Below are positions 8,277 to 16,215 of a stretch of DNA of 64,000 nucleotides, piece after piece; the stretch's first letter is position 1, and every line of letters starts with the position of its first letter. The notes below the pieces were generated by a model, which saw only the letters and a program-made list of their open reading frames with translations, ran no database searches and was not told where the DNA came from. The stretch covers positions 1 to 64,000 of the forward strand of contig CAKUBI010000003.1 of the NCBI GenBank assembly GCA_934636865.1, in the 5' to 3' direction. Made by a program: the position numbers and the translations under genes. The stretch comes from an uncultured Oscillospiraceae bacterium. Lineage in GTDB: Bacteria; Bacillota; Clostridia; Oscillospirales; Oscillospiraceae.

Positions 8277-9593
8277 TTAAAAGTGCTCCGATGCGTATCG
8301 TTCAAGCTCCTCCCGGAAGTCCGGGTGCGCGATGGAAGCCATGGCCCGTGCGCGCTCGCGCAGAGACTTTCCCGCAAGGCGCACCACGCCGTACTCCGTC
8401 GCCACATAGTCGATCATCGTGCGCGGAGCGGAGATCGTGCTGCCGCCGGGGATGACCGGCAGGATGTTGCTCCTGCGCTCTCCGTCCTTCGTCACACGCG
8501 AGGAGTTGATGCAGATAAAGCCCTTGCCGCCCTTCGAGCGGAACGCGCCCTCAAGAAAGTCCATCTGCCCGCCGACGCCCGAAAGCTGGCGCGTGCCCGC
8601 GCTCTCGGCGTTCTCCTGCCCCATCAGGTCCAGCTGCACGCCGCCGTTGATGCTGACGACGTTGCTGAGCCGCCCGATGCGCTCGACGGAGTGGATGTAG
8701 TCAAGGTCGCCGGGGCGGAACATGTCCGGCTCCGCGTCGAGCCAGTCATAAAGCGCCTGCGAGCCCATCGCGAGGTTCCAGCTTGCAAGCCCTGTGTCGA
8801 GCTCCTTGCGCGCGCCCGTCAGCTTGCCCGCCCTGTATAGTTCGAGGAACGCGTCCGAGATGGTTCCCGTGTGGCAGCCGAGGTCCTTCTTATCGGATTC
8901 CGCCAGCATCCGCGCCACCGTGTACGGCACGCCGCCCACGCCGAGCGACAGCGCCGCCCCGTCGGGGATCTCATTCACCACGAGCTTTGCGATGGCGATA
9001 TCCGTCTCGCTCGGCGCGCGGTAGGAGCGCACGGGCAGCGGCTCGTGCCCGCCCTCGACGATGTAGTCCGCCTCGCTCAGATGCACGCGGTGCGAGCCGT
9101 CCACGCCCTGTAAGCGCGGATAGCGCTCGTTGATCTCAAAAATGACCGTGCGGGCGCTTTCAAAGATCGCCCGCCACGCAAAGTTCGAGATACCCAGTCC
9201 GCAGTATCCGTCCTCATCCGGACGCGACACCGGCACGAACGCCACGCCGCAGCGGATGTGCTTATCGCGGTAGAGGTACGGCAGGTACCGCAGCGCCACG
9301 GGCAGAAACTGCACCAGCCCGCGCGACTGGAGCTTGCGCTCGTAGTCGCCGATATGCCAGCTGTAGTAGGAAAAGCTCTCCTGCTCGGGGTCGGATTCCA
9401 CGACCTCGATGCGCGGGCGGATAACAAGTCCGCCGCGCACTTTCACGTCCTTCACCTTGCCCTTGCGCGCGGCGAGCGCTTTGTCCAGCAGTTCCGGAAA
9501 GCCCGCGCCGAAGCCGTAATCCACCCAGTCGCCGTCGCGCACGGCCAGCACAGCCTGCTCCGGCGTGACAAATTTCCCCTTGATCGTCTCCAT
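8277..9593 (-). CDS. Acetyl-CoA hydrolase/transferase family CoA-transferase
   Basis: A 438-residue protein of the acetyl-CoA hydrolase/transferase family, close in length and layout to butyryl-CoA:acetate and 4-hydroxybutyrate CoA-transferases. Family blocks include SLGVGGVPY in the N-terminal half, SDAFLELYRAGK, then VSINGGVQLDLMGQENAESA followed by SGVGGQMDF. The latter region carries the glutamate that forms the CoA thioester in the family. The C-terminus has VTEYG-type (ATEYGVVRLAGKSL) and AHPDFREEL motifs. The enzyme would exchange CoA between an acyl-CoA and acetate, the final step of butyrate formation in many gut Clostridia, but the exact acyl group cannot be read from sequence. It is followed upstream on the same strand by the hydrate dehydratase gene, 17 bp away. 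Confidence 0.8.
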   Translation of the reverse strand: METIKGKFVTPEQAVLAVRDGDWVDYGFGAGFPELLDKALAARKGKVKDVKVRGGLVIRPRIEVVESDPEQESFSYYSWHIGDYERKLQSRGLVQFLPVALRYLPYLYRDKHIRCGVAFVPVSRPDEDGYCGLGISNFAWRAIFESARTVIFEINERYPRLQGVDGSHRVHLSEADYIVEGGHEPLPVRSYRAPSETDIAIAKLVVNEIPDGAALSLGVGGVPYTVARMLAESDKKDLGCHTGTISDAFLELYRAGKLTGARKELDTGLASWNLAMGSQALYDWLDAEPDMFRPGDLDYIHSVERIGRLSNVVSINGGVQLDLMGQENAESAGTRQLSGVGGQMDFLEGAFRSKGGKGFICINSSRVTKDGERRSNILPVIPGGSTISAPRTMIDYVATEYGVVRLAGKSLRERARAMASIAHPDFREELERYASEHF

Positions 9594-9610
9594 TCTTCCT
9601 TTTCCTTTCT

Positions 9611-10495
9611 TTATTCGCGCAGTTCCCGGAAGGCCGCCGGCAGACCCCGCTCAATGAGCTGGAGCGGGTCCGCGCAGTAGGCCGTCATTTTTTCTTCCAG
9701 TATCTCGCCCGCGCGGCCATGCAGCCACACGCCGAGCGCCGCGGCCCCCCACACGCCCGCTCTCTGACAGAGGAGCGAGGCGATCAGCCCCGTCAGCACG
9801 TCGCCGCTGCCGCCCTTTGAAAGCGCGGAGCAGCCCGTCGTGTTGTGAAAAAGCGTCCCGTCCGGCAGGGCGACAAGCGTCCGGTGCCCCTTGAGCACCA
9901 GACAGCAGTCGTACCTCTCCGCGAATTCACAGGCGCAGTCCGCGCGGTCGGGCGAGTTAAGCTCCTCGAGCGTCCGCCCGCTCAGGCGGGCAAACTCGCC
10001 GTCGTGCGGCGTCAGGATCGTCACGCGCCCGCGCCGGTCCAGAAGTCTTCCCGTGCAGCCCTGCAATGCGTTCAGGCCGTCGGCGTCCAGCACCAGCGGC
10101 TGCGGCGCCTGACATAAAAGCGCGTGGACGAGCTTTTCCGTCTCCCTCCCGCGCCCAAGGCCCGGCCCGAGCGCGATCACATTACAGGTCCTAAGCTTAT
10201 CCTGCATCGCGTCCAGCGACGCGCTGCACAGCCGTCCGTCCTGCTCCGGCAGTGGGAAGGGCATTGCCCCCGCGCACTTTGCGGCTTCGATCGCCCAGAT
10301 GCTCTCCGGCACGCCGAGATAGACGAGCCCGCAGCCCGAGTGCTCCGCCGCGCTCGCGGCAAGGTACGGCGCGCCCGTATAGCCCACGCTCCCGCCGAGG
10401 ACCAGGAGCTTGCCGAAGTCTCCCTTGTGCCCGTCGCGCTTGCGCTCGGGCAGCATGATCCGCGCAAGCCTGCGGTCGATCTCTATTTCACGCAT
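9611..10495 (-). CDS. nnrD: ADP-dependent NAD(P)H-hydrate dehydratase
   Basis: A 294-residue ribokinase-fold enzyme that repairs hydrated NADH or NADPH. Motifs include KGDFGKLLVLGGS near the N-terminus, ALGPGLGRG, LDADGLNAL, TPHDGEFARL and the catalytic/phosphate-binding GGSGDVLTG near the C-terminus. Many bacteria fuse this domain to the NnrE epimerase in a protein of ~500 residues. Here only the dehydratase is present, so the epimerase must be elsewhere or absent. The start overlaps the end of the GIY-YIG gene by 8 bp, indicating translational coupling in a minus-strand operon with the protease gene. Confidence 0.9.
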   Translation of the reverse strand: MREIEIDRRLARIMLPERKRDGHKGDFGKLLVLGGSVGYTGAPYLAASAAEHSGCGLVYLGVPESIWAIEAAKCAGAMPFPLPEQDGRLCSASLDAMQDKLRTCNVIALGPGLGRGRETEKLVHALLCQAPQPLVLDADGLNALQGCTGRLLDRRGRVTILTPHDGEFARLSGRTLEELNSPDRADCACEFAERYDCCLVLKGHRTLVALPDGTLFHNTTGCSALSKGGSGDVLTGLIASLLCQRAGVWGAAALGVWLHGRAGEILEEKMTAYCADPLQLIERGLPAAFRELRE

Positions 10496-10739
10496 GGTTC
10501 GTTCCCTCCGTCAGCTTCAGCTTTTCCGCGCGCGGCAGCTTTTTGATGGCAGCCTCCCGCCGCAGCGCCGCGCTCTTGTCGCCGCACGCCTCGCGGTATA
10601 CGACCGCGACGGGCGGGTGCGACCTTGTATACTTCGCCCCGCGCCCGCTCTTATGCGCGGCGAAGCGCTTGTCCACGTCCGCGGCAATGCCGGTGTAGAG
10701 CGAGCCGTCCGCGCACGCGAGCATATATACGTACCACAT
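10488..10739 (-). CDS. GIY-YIG nuclease-superfamily protein
   Basis: An 83-residue UvrC N-terminal/GIY-YIG domain protein of the YhbQ type. The defining residues are present as YVYML near the start and LYTGIA about 15 residues on, with the conserved arginine and HKSGRGAKYT downstream. The ATG at 10739 was chosen because longer versions extend into the upstream gene; it lies 1 bp after the protease stop codon, so translation is probably coupled. Stand-alone proteins of this size are common and mostly uncharacterised; DNA nicking is possible but unproven. Confidence 0.82.
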   Translation of the reverse strand: MWYVYMLACADGSLYTGIAADVDKRFAAHKSGRGAKYTRSHPPVAVVYREACGDKSAALRREAAIKKLPRAEKLKLTEGTNHA

Positions 10740-10740
10740 C

Positions 10741-12627
10741 TCAGTATTTGAGCGCGCCCGTCGCGCGCAGGGCATTGCACAGCGCTGCCGCCGCCTGCCC
10801 GCGCAGGATCGGCTCCTTCGGAGCGATGCCCGCCAAATCCGTGCAGAACATGCTCACCGCGCCGCCGTTTTCATCCGTCACGGAATTTGTCAGCAGGTCC
10901 GCCCCGCGGATGGCCCAGGGCGAAAAGCTCCGATACTGCGCAAGCGGCTGCAGGATGGCCAGCGGGTGCTCGTCGAGATACGCCCGCGCGTCCAGATTCA
11001 GGAATTCAACAAAGCGGCCCAGCACCGTGATGAATTCCTCCTGCGTCATCGTCGCGTCCGGCGCGAATTTTCCGCCGCCCACACCCGTCACGAGCCCGAG
11101 CGACGCCATGGCGTTCACGGAGGAGGCATACCAGCTGCCCTTCGGCACGTCGGCAAAGTACCCGTCCGATTTCGAATAAACGTCCAGCGCCTGCGCCAGC
11201 AGCGCGCAGACCTCCGCGCGCGTCATCGTATCATCCGGGCGGAAGCGTCCCCCGTCGCCGAACACGATGCGGTACGCGGCCAGCGTGTTGATCTCGTCGG
11301 CGTATTCGCCGGCGGAAGCGTCGGCAAAATCCCGGCTCGCACCCGCCATGCCGCACCTTTCGCGCGCCTGTGCGCTCGTAACGCGCTCCTCCGCGCCGTT
11401 TTCGCCCCAATAGAGCGTCATGTCGGGCGCGAGCGCGCGCAGGATGGCGTCGAACGCCAGCGGCTGCTCTCTTGCCTTCTCAAGGTCCATATAAAAGTCG
11501 AAGCCGTTCAGCGTCAGGCGCAGATACGCGCCGTCCGTGGACTTTTCGCCCGCAAGCAGCTGTGCAGCCGCCGCCGTGCTGCCCTGCGGGATATAGAGCG
11601 TCGGGAGCACGCCGATGCGGTCGGTCGTGTTGCCGCCTGCGCAGTAAAAGCGGTACGCCGTCACCTTGACGGCGTCATCCGTCAGGTACGGGCAGTTCGT
11701 CCCGTCGTATACGGTCTGCGCAACGCCCTTGCCGTAGCTGCGCTCGCCAATGACGATGCCGCTGTCCGTCCCCAGAACGCCGCCCGCGAACAGCTCCGAC
11801 GCGCTGGCGCTGCCGCCGTCCATCAGCACGATGGCGGGCTTGTCCGTCAGGTCCGCGCCCTCATAGCGTTCGGGGAGCGTATTGCCCGCGCGGTCCACAA
11901 GGGAGACAAGACCGTTCTTTCCCGCAAAGGCCCCCAGCGCCGCGACCGCCGAGGAGGTCAGTCCCCCGCCGTTGCCGCGCAGGTCCACGACCCAGGCGCG
12001 CACCGCGCCGTCGTTCTTTTTGATTCCGCTTGTAAAATAGGTCCCCGTCTGCGAGCCGAAGCTCCCGCAGTCGATATAGCCCACGCCGTCCGATACGCGC
12101 ACCGTCGTGTTCGTCTGCGTGATGAGCGTTCGCGTGACGGTGAATTCCTTCTCGCTGCCGTCTTTTCGCAGGACCGTCAGCTTCACCTGCGTGCCCTCGC
12201 CGCCAAGGAGCTTTTCGCGCGCCTCCGCCGTGCCGGGCACGCACTTCTCCCCGTCGATGGCGATGATGATATCCCCGGCGGAAAGGCCCGCCTGCTCCGC
12301 GCCGCCGCCCGGCAGCAGCGAGACGATCTCGATGCCGCGCTCTCCGTAGGCGATCTGCGCACCGATGCCGGGAAAGCTCTGCTCGCCCTCCACGCTTTCG
12401 AGGAAGGCCGCGTACTGCTCCGCCGTCATGTAATAAGTATACTCGTCCGTGTAGGAAAAGAGCTCGTCGAGCGTTTTTGCGTCCGCCGCCGCGCGCGGCA
12501 GGGTATCGACGTAGCCGCGCTGCAAAATCTCGCGCGCTTCGTCCACGCTCAGCGCCTGCGCGCCGGTCGTGACGAGCATCGCCGCGGCGCAGGCGAACGC
12601 GCCCAGGCGCCATCTTCTGTATTTCAT
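10741..12627 (-). CDS. S41 (CtpA-like) protease with C-terminal SLH repeats
   Basis: A 628-residue exported protease. Residues 1-26 form a signal peptide (basic start, hydrophobic core, TGAQA). A PDZ domain follows (GIGAQIAYGERGIEIVSLLP around residue 95), then the tail-specific protease domain with the catalytic serine in GGSASASELFAG and the lysine in RSYGKGVAQ. The C-terminal ~200 residues contain two clear S-layer homology repeats (ending FRPDDTMTRAEVCALL and FAPDATMTQEEFITVL) and a weaker third. The SLH repeats would hold the protease on the cell-wall polymer. It is the first gene of the minus-strand operon with the GIY-YIG and nnrD genes. Confidence 0.88.
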   Translation of the reverse strand: MKYRRWRLGAFACAAAMLVTTGAQALSVDEAREILQRGYVDTLPRAAADAKTLDELFSYTDEYTYYMTAEQYAAFLESVEGEQSFPGIGAQIAYGERGIEIVSLLPGGGAEQAGLSAGDIIIAIDGEKCVPGTAEAREKLLGGEGTQVKLTVLRKDGSEKEFTVTRTLITQTNTTVRVSDGVGYIDCGSFGSQTGTYFTSGIKKNDGAVRAWVVDLRGNGGGLTSSAVAALGAFAGKNGLVSLVDRAGNTLPERYEGADLTDKPAIVLMDGGSASASELFAGGVLGTDSGIVIGERSYGKGVAQTVYDGTNCPYLTDDAVKVTAYRFYCAGGNTTDRIGVLPTLYIPQGSTAAAAQLLAGEKSTDGAYLRLTLNGFDFYMDLEKAREQPLAFDAILRALAPDMTLYWGENGAEERVTSAQARERCGMAGASRDFADASAGEYADEINTLAAYRIVFGDGGRFRPDDTMTRAEVCALLAQALDVYSKSDGYFADVPKGSWYASSVNAMASLGLVTGVGGGKFAPDATMTQEEFITVLGRFVEFLNLDARAYLDEHPLAILQPLAQYRSFSPWAIRGADLLTNSVTDENGGAVSMFCTDLAGIAPKEPILRGQAAAALCNALRATGALKY

Positions 12628-12659
12628 GGGATCTCTCCTTTTTCGTCCGTAGTTCCTTC

Positions 12660-12740
12660 ATTATACCGTGGCAGGGCCAAAAAGCAAATGAAATTCCTGC
12701 CCCCGCGCGCCTTGCAAGGCCGGGCAAAATAGGCTATACT
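12660..12740. promoter_or_regulatory. Divergent promoters of the protease operon and rsmI
   Basis: Plus strand: TTGCAA (12712-12717), 17 nt, TATACT (12735-12740) for rsmI. Minus strand: a perfect TATAAT (12660-12665) for the protease operon, with only a weak -35 match upstream. Confidence 0.6.
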
Positions 12741-12780
12741 ATTCTCATAATGAGAAAATTTTTGCTTTTTGGAGGATATT

Positions 12781-13665
12781 ATGGACGAGCAAAAGACGAC
12801 CGGCACCCTTTACATCGTCGCAACGCCCATCGGCAACTCGCGCGACATGTCCGAGCGCGGCCGTGAAATTTTGTCCAGCGCCGACATTATCGCCGCCGAG
12901 GACACCCGCCGCAGCGTGGTGCTGCTCAACAAGCTCGGCATCCGCGGCAACAGCCTGAGCGCCAACCACAAATTCAACGAATACGGCAAGGCCAGGTGGT
13001 TCATCGAGCAGCTTGCCTCCGGCAAGGATATCGCCGTCATCACCGACGCGGGCACGCCCTGCATCTCCGACCCCGGCAACGAGCTCATCCGCGCCGCGGT
13101 GGAAAACGGCATCCGCGTCGTCGGCGTGCCCGGCTGCTGCGCGGCGGTCAACGCGCTGTCGATCTCGGGCTTTGACCTGTCGAGCTTTCTTTTCTACGGC
13201 TTTTTCCCGCGCGAGACGGCGGACCGCCGCCGCGTGCTGATGATGATGCGCAAGGGCGACACCGCGACCTACGCCTTTTACGAATCGCCCAAGCGCATCA
13301 TGAGCGTCATCGACTTTTTCATCGCCGAAGGCGCGCAGCTGCGCCTGTGCCTGTGCAACGACATGACGAAGCTCCACGAGATGACCTTCCGCGGCACGCC
13401 GCAGGAGGTCAAAGAGCAGCTCATCGCGAAGGAAACGTATGAAAAGGGCGAATACGCCCTCATCGTCGAGGTCTGCGAGGAATACCGCCTGCGCGAGGTC
13501 GAGCACATCACCTCGCCCGAGGCCCTGCTCGTGGACTGCATGGTGCAAAACGACTGCACCGCCAAGGACGCGATCAAGCTCCTCTTGAAGGACGAGAACA
13601 ACACCTACAGCAAAAACGAGCTGTACGCCGCGCACCTTGCGCTCAAAGAGAGGTTCGGCGCATGA
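12781..13665 (+). CDS. rsmI: 16S rRNA (cytidine-1402-2'-O)-methyltransferase
   Basis: A 294-residue tetrapyrrole-methylase-fold enzyme that 2'-O-methylates C1402 of 16S rRNA. The N-terminal block GTLYIVATPIGN, then AAEDTRR, the glycine-rich TDAGTPCISDPG and the GVPGCCAAVNAL stretch are diagnostic of RsmI. The real start is the ATG at 12781 behind GGAGG; an open frame extends 4 codons upstream to a TTG. The last 4 bp overlap the start of the next methyltransferase gene (ATGA), so both are translated together. Confidence 0.93.
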   Translation: MDEQKTTGTLYIVATPIGNSRDMSERGREILSSADIIAAEDTRRSVVLLNKLGIRGNSLSANHKFNEYGKARWFIEQLASGKDIAVITDAGTPCISDPGNELIRAAVENGIRVVGVPGCCAAVNALSISGFDLSSFLFYGFFPRETADRRRVLMMMRKGDTATYAFYESPKRIMSVIDFFIAEGAQLRLCLCNDMTKLHEMTFRGTPQEVKEQLIAKETYEKGEYALIVEVCEEYRLREVEHITSPEALLVDCMVQNDCTAKDAIKLLLKDENNTYSKNELYAAHLALKERFGA

Positions 13666-14813
13666 GCATCGTCTTGAACGACCTCTCCGAACGGCTCGGC
13701 ACGCTGACGAAGCTCGTCCTCGCCGAGCCCGTCGTGCGCATCGGGCACTCGCGCGTCACCGTGCGGCCCCTGACGCTGCGCGGAAAAGCCTTTTTCCAGC
13801 TCGAATACCAGCAGGGGCAAAAGGTCGCGCACCGCAATGTCGCGCGCGGCGCGCTGCTGGAAACCTTTGAGCAGGAGCTTGACGGCCTGTTCCGCTCCGT
13901 CACCCTCTGCACCGAAACGGAGACGCGCCAGTACGTCCGCAAAACGAACGGCGCGTACAGGTGCACGGCAAAATCGGGCGCGGCCCGCGCCGCCGTGCCC
14001 GCCGCGCACAACCGCAAAAAGGAGTATATTCTGCGAGAGGGCGAGAACATCCCCGCTCTCGTCGATCTCGGCGTGTTCACGCCGGACTTCAAGATCGTCA
14101 AGGCAAAGTACGACAAGTATAAGCAGATCAACCGCTTCATCGAGCTCGTGGACGACGCATTCCGCACCTATGGGCGCGACGAGATCACGATCCTTGACTT
14201 CGGCTGCGGCAAGTCGTACCTCACGTTCGTACTGTACTACTATTTCGCCGTCAAGCGCGGCGTGCGCGCGAAGATCATCGGCTACGACCTCAAAGAGGAC
14301 GTGGTCGAGCACTGCAATGAAGTCGCCGCGCGCTACGGCTATGAGGACCTCCACTTCGTCGCGGCAGACGTAACGCGCGACGTGCTCTACGACGAGCACA
14401 TCGACATGCTCGTCACCCTCCACGCCTGCGACGTGGCGACGGACTATGCCCTGCACTACGCGCTCTCGCGCGGCGTGGAGCACATCTTCTCCGTCCCCTG
14501 CTGCCAGCACGAGGTCAACAAGACCATCCAAAAGGGCGGCGACTTCGATATTCTCCTCTCCCACGGGCTGTTTCAGGAGCGCTTCTCCGCCCTTCTGACC
14601 GACGCCATCCGCGCCGCTGTCTTAGAGGACGAGGGCTACGACGTGGACGTGATCGAGTTCATCGACTTTTCCCACTCGCCGAAAAACCTGATGCTCCGCT
14701 GCCGCCGCACCGGCAGACGCGGCGGCAAAAAGCTCGCCGAAGCCCGCCGTCTCCGCGACCAGTACGGCTTCGAGCAAACATTATTGTCGCTCGTAGAAAA
14801 CGATAAGAACTAG
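13662..14813 (+). CDS. Class I SAM methyltransferase (Methyltransf_32-like)
   Basis: A 383-residue protein with a ~140-residue N-terminal region of unknown fold, followed by a class I SAM-dependent methyltransferase domain. The SAM-binding motif I is ILDFGCGKSYLTF around residue 180, followed by an acidic motif II (GYDLKED). Later stretches, TLHACDVATDYALHYAL and PCCQHE, are characteristic of the Methyltransf_32/METTL25-type family, which also occurs in eukaryotes. The substrate is not known; coupling to rsmI by a 4-bp overlap hints at an RNA or ribosome target, which is inference. No gene follows on this strand until glyA. Confidence 0.8.
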   Translation: MSIVLNDLSERLGTLTKLVLAEPVVRIGHSRVTVRPLTLRGKAFFQLEYQQGQKVAHRNVARGALLETFEQELDGLFRSVTLCTETETRQYVRKTNGAYRCTAKSGAARAAVPAAHNRKKEYILREGENIPALVDLGVFTPDFKIVKAKYDKYKQINRFIELVDDAFRTYGRDEITILDFGCGKSYLTFVLYYYFAVKRGVRAKIIGYDLKEDVVEHCNEVAARYGYEDLHFVAADVTRDVLYDEHIDMLVTLHACDVATDYALHYALSRGVEHIFSVPCCQHEVNKTIQKGGDFDILLSHGLFQERFSALLTDAIRAAVLEDEGYDVDVIEFIDFSHSPKNLMLRCRRTGRRGGKKLAEARRLRDQYGFEQTLLSLVENDKN

Positions 14814-14858
14814 GCGTCGCAGACTTTTCTGCCCGCAGGCAGGAAATAAATTTCAATC

Positions 14859-14891
14859 GTAATTTGTCACGACATGCGCGTGACAAATTAC
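14859..14891. repeat. Perfect 12-bp inverted repeat
   Basis: GTAATTTGTCAC (14859-14870) and GTGACAAATTAC (14880-14891) flank a 9-nt spacer. There is no U tract. It lies in the 226-bp convergent gap after the methyltransferase gene, which also holds GC-rich palindromic sequence (14905-14945) similar to other intergenic stretches of this window. Confidence 0.7.
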
Positions 14892-14989
14892 TCTTCTCGC
14901 TCCGCAAACGTGCGCGCCTACGGCGCGTGCGCTGCCGCGGAGCGCAATCCCCCTTGAAGGAGCTGTTCCGCCACTTCTTCGAAAATCTC

Positions 14990-15031
14990 AAAAAAGGGAA
15001 CCGCAGTGAAATCACTGCGGTTCCCTTTTTT
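14990..15031. terminator. Bidirectional terminator, 20-bp perfect stem
   Basis: Six A residues and GGGAACCGCAGTGA (14996-15009) pair with TCACTGCGGTTCCC and six T residues (15012-15031). It ends both the methyltransferase and the FolT-like transcripts. Confidence 0.85.
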
Positions 15032-15039
15032 GAAGTTTT

Positions 15040-15678
15040 TTACTGTGCCGAGCGCACCGTGCCGAGCGAGCGGCTCAGCAGGTTCACGACCGGGGGCGCG
15101 ACAAAGACCATCAGCACCGCCGTGGCCGCGCCCGAGATGACGCGCACCACAAGGCCGCCGAACACGTAGGCATAGGAGTAGTAGCCGAAGATCACGCTGT
15201 CGATATACATCGCGCCTGTGTTGAGCGCGGTCACAACGAGCGCCGTGCCGATCAGGGCCGCGGTGAGCTGGCTGCGGTTGAAGCTGTAGCCGCAGTGCTT
15301 GGCGTACATGCCGACAAGAAGGCCGCGCGCCGCCTGCGGCAGAATCCACAGGATCGTGGTCACAGTGACGCCGTAGGTGAGAAGCTGGCCCATGAACGCG
15401 CCGAGAAGGCCGACAAGCAGGCCGCCGAGCGGCCCGTAGAGCATCGCGCCGACGATGACCGGCAGGGACGCAACGGAGATGTTGATCCAGCCCAGACGCA
15501 CCGTGCCGGCAAAGTTCAGCACGACATAGACGGCGGTGAGCATGGCGATGGTGACGAGCTTGCGCGTGGACATCGTCGAGGACTTCCAGGTAAAGACGAC
15601 GGCGGCGACGAGCACGGCGGTGACGGCGATGATGACCGTCCACATGACAGGGGAAAGCGCTTCGATCTGCAAAGACAT
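15040..15678 (-). CDS. ECF transporter S component, FolT-like
   Basis: A 212-residue membrane protein with about six helices, fitting the substrate-binding S component of energy-coupling-factor vitamin transporters. The STRKLVTIAMLTAVYVVLNF start of the core domain, the YGPLGGLLVGLLGAF turn and ILPQAARGLLVGMY resemble folate-type S components. A folate role is supported by a tetrahydrofolate riboswitch in its leader. It would pair with a shared EcfAA'T module encoded elsewhere. The start at 15678 has AAAGGAGGT upstream. An N-terminal extra helix of ~25 residues precedes the core. Confidence 0.82.
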   Translation of the reverse strand: MSLQIEALSPVMWTVIIAVTAVLVAAVVFTWKSSTMSTRKLVTIAMLTAVYVVLNFAGTVRLGWINISVASLPVIVGAMLYGPLGGLLVGLLGAFMGQLLTYGVTVTTILWILPQAARGLLVGMYAKHCGYSFNRSQLTAALIGTALVVTALNTGAMYIDSVIFGYYSYAYVFGGLVVRVISGAATAVLMVFVAPPVVNLLSRSLGTVRSAQ

Positions 15679-15752
15679 TGTGAGGACCTCCTTTTCAAAA
15701 ATCAAAATTGCTCCGCCGCGGCGGCACGCGCCGCTTGGAACGGCTTGATCCG

Positions 15753-15803
15753 GGAAAAAGAAAACACCTCTCCCTCCGGATGGCAGGAACCACGCGGAGG
15801 AGA
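15753..15803 (-). terminator. Riboswitch-linked terminator upstream of the FolT-like gene
   Basis: On the minus strand a CCTCTCCTCCG arm (15793-15803) pairs with CGGAGGGAGAGG (15765-15776), followed by TGTTTTCTTTTT. It lies between the THF riboswitch and the gene, so premature termination is the likely output. Confidence 0.75.
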
Positions 15804-15828
15804 GGCCTCACAATGCTCTCATCTGGGT

Positions 15829-15942
15829 GGCAAGCGGATGCGGAAGCCATACTGCAAACCATGGGTTTTTCGTCCGTGGGCAACTTCCCATCCCAGCGGC
15901 ACTGTTCGCTCTTCGCGTAAACACATGGCTTCCTACTCTGCC
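15829..15942 (-). ncRNA. Tetrahydrofolate (THF) riboswitch
   Basis: Reading the minus strand, the conserved AGAGTAG comes first, then a P2 strand GAAGCCAT that pairs with ATGGCTTC near the 3' end, then the conserved GCATCCGC. GGCA and TGCC close the outer stem. The order AGAGTAG - P2 - internal junction - P2' - GCATCCGC is that of the folT/folE THF riboswitch. The internal part (GGGATGGGAAGTTGCCC) departs from the best-known members. A FolT-like gene directly downstream supports the call. Confidence 0.75.
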
Positions 15943-15973
15943 GTGCAGCATTTTTTCACTTTGCTGCACGCTC

Positions 15974-16002
15974 AACATAGCAGACTGTACAACGCTTGTC
16001 AA
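15974..16002 (-). promoter_or_regulatory. Promoter of the THF riboswitch/FolT-like transcript
   Basis: TTGACA (15997-16002), 17 nt, TATGTT (15974-15979) on the minus strand. The RNA would start near 15967 with a GTGCAGCA/TGCTGCAC hairpin just before the riboswitch. Confidence 0.75.
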
Positions 16003-16095
16003 TCCTTTTCCGCCCGGCTTTGCACACTTTTGCTTTTTTAAGGCGATCCATCGGATTTTCTGAATAAATTCATCTCCCGCACCGGGCACTTCTCC

Positions 16096-16124
16096 TTGAC
16101 GCGCCAATGCTTTTTTGCTATTCT
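16096..16124 (+). promoter_or_regulatory. Promoter of glyA
   Basis: TTGACG (16096-16101), 17 nt, TATTCT (16119-16124). The 85-nt leader shows no riboswitch that I recognise. Confidence 0.65.
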
Positions 16125-16215
16125 AAGGGGTAGAGAGCACCGCATGGAACCTGAATGATCGCAGGCCCGCCAACGGTAAAAAACAAAAAACAGGAAAACA
16201 GGAGGAAACCGCACC

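Noticed and set aside
15829..15942. Cobalamin riboswitch instead of THF riboswitch before the FolT-like gene
   Set aside because: GGGATGGGAAG recalls a B12 element, but the B12 box (AGTCAGGAGACC type) is absent while both terminal THF elements are present.
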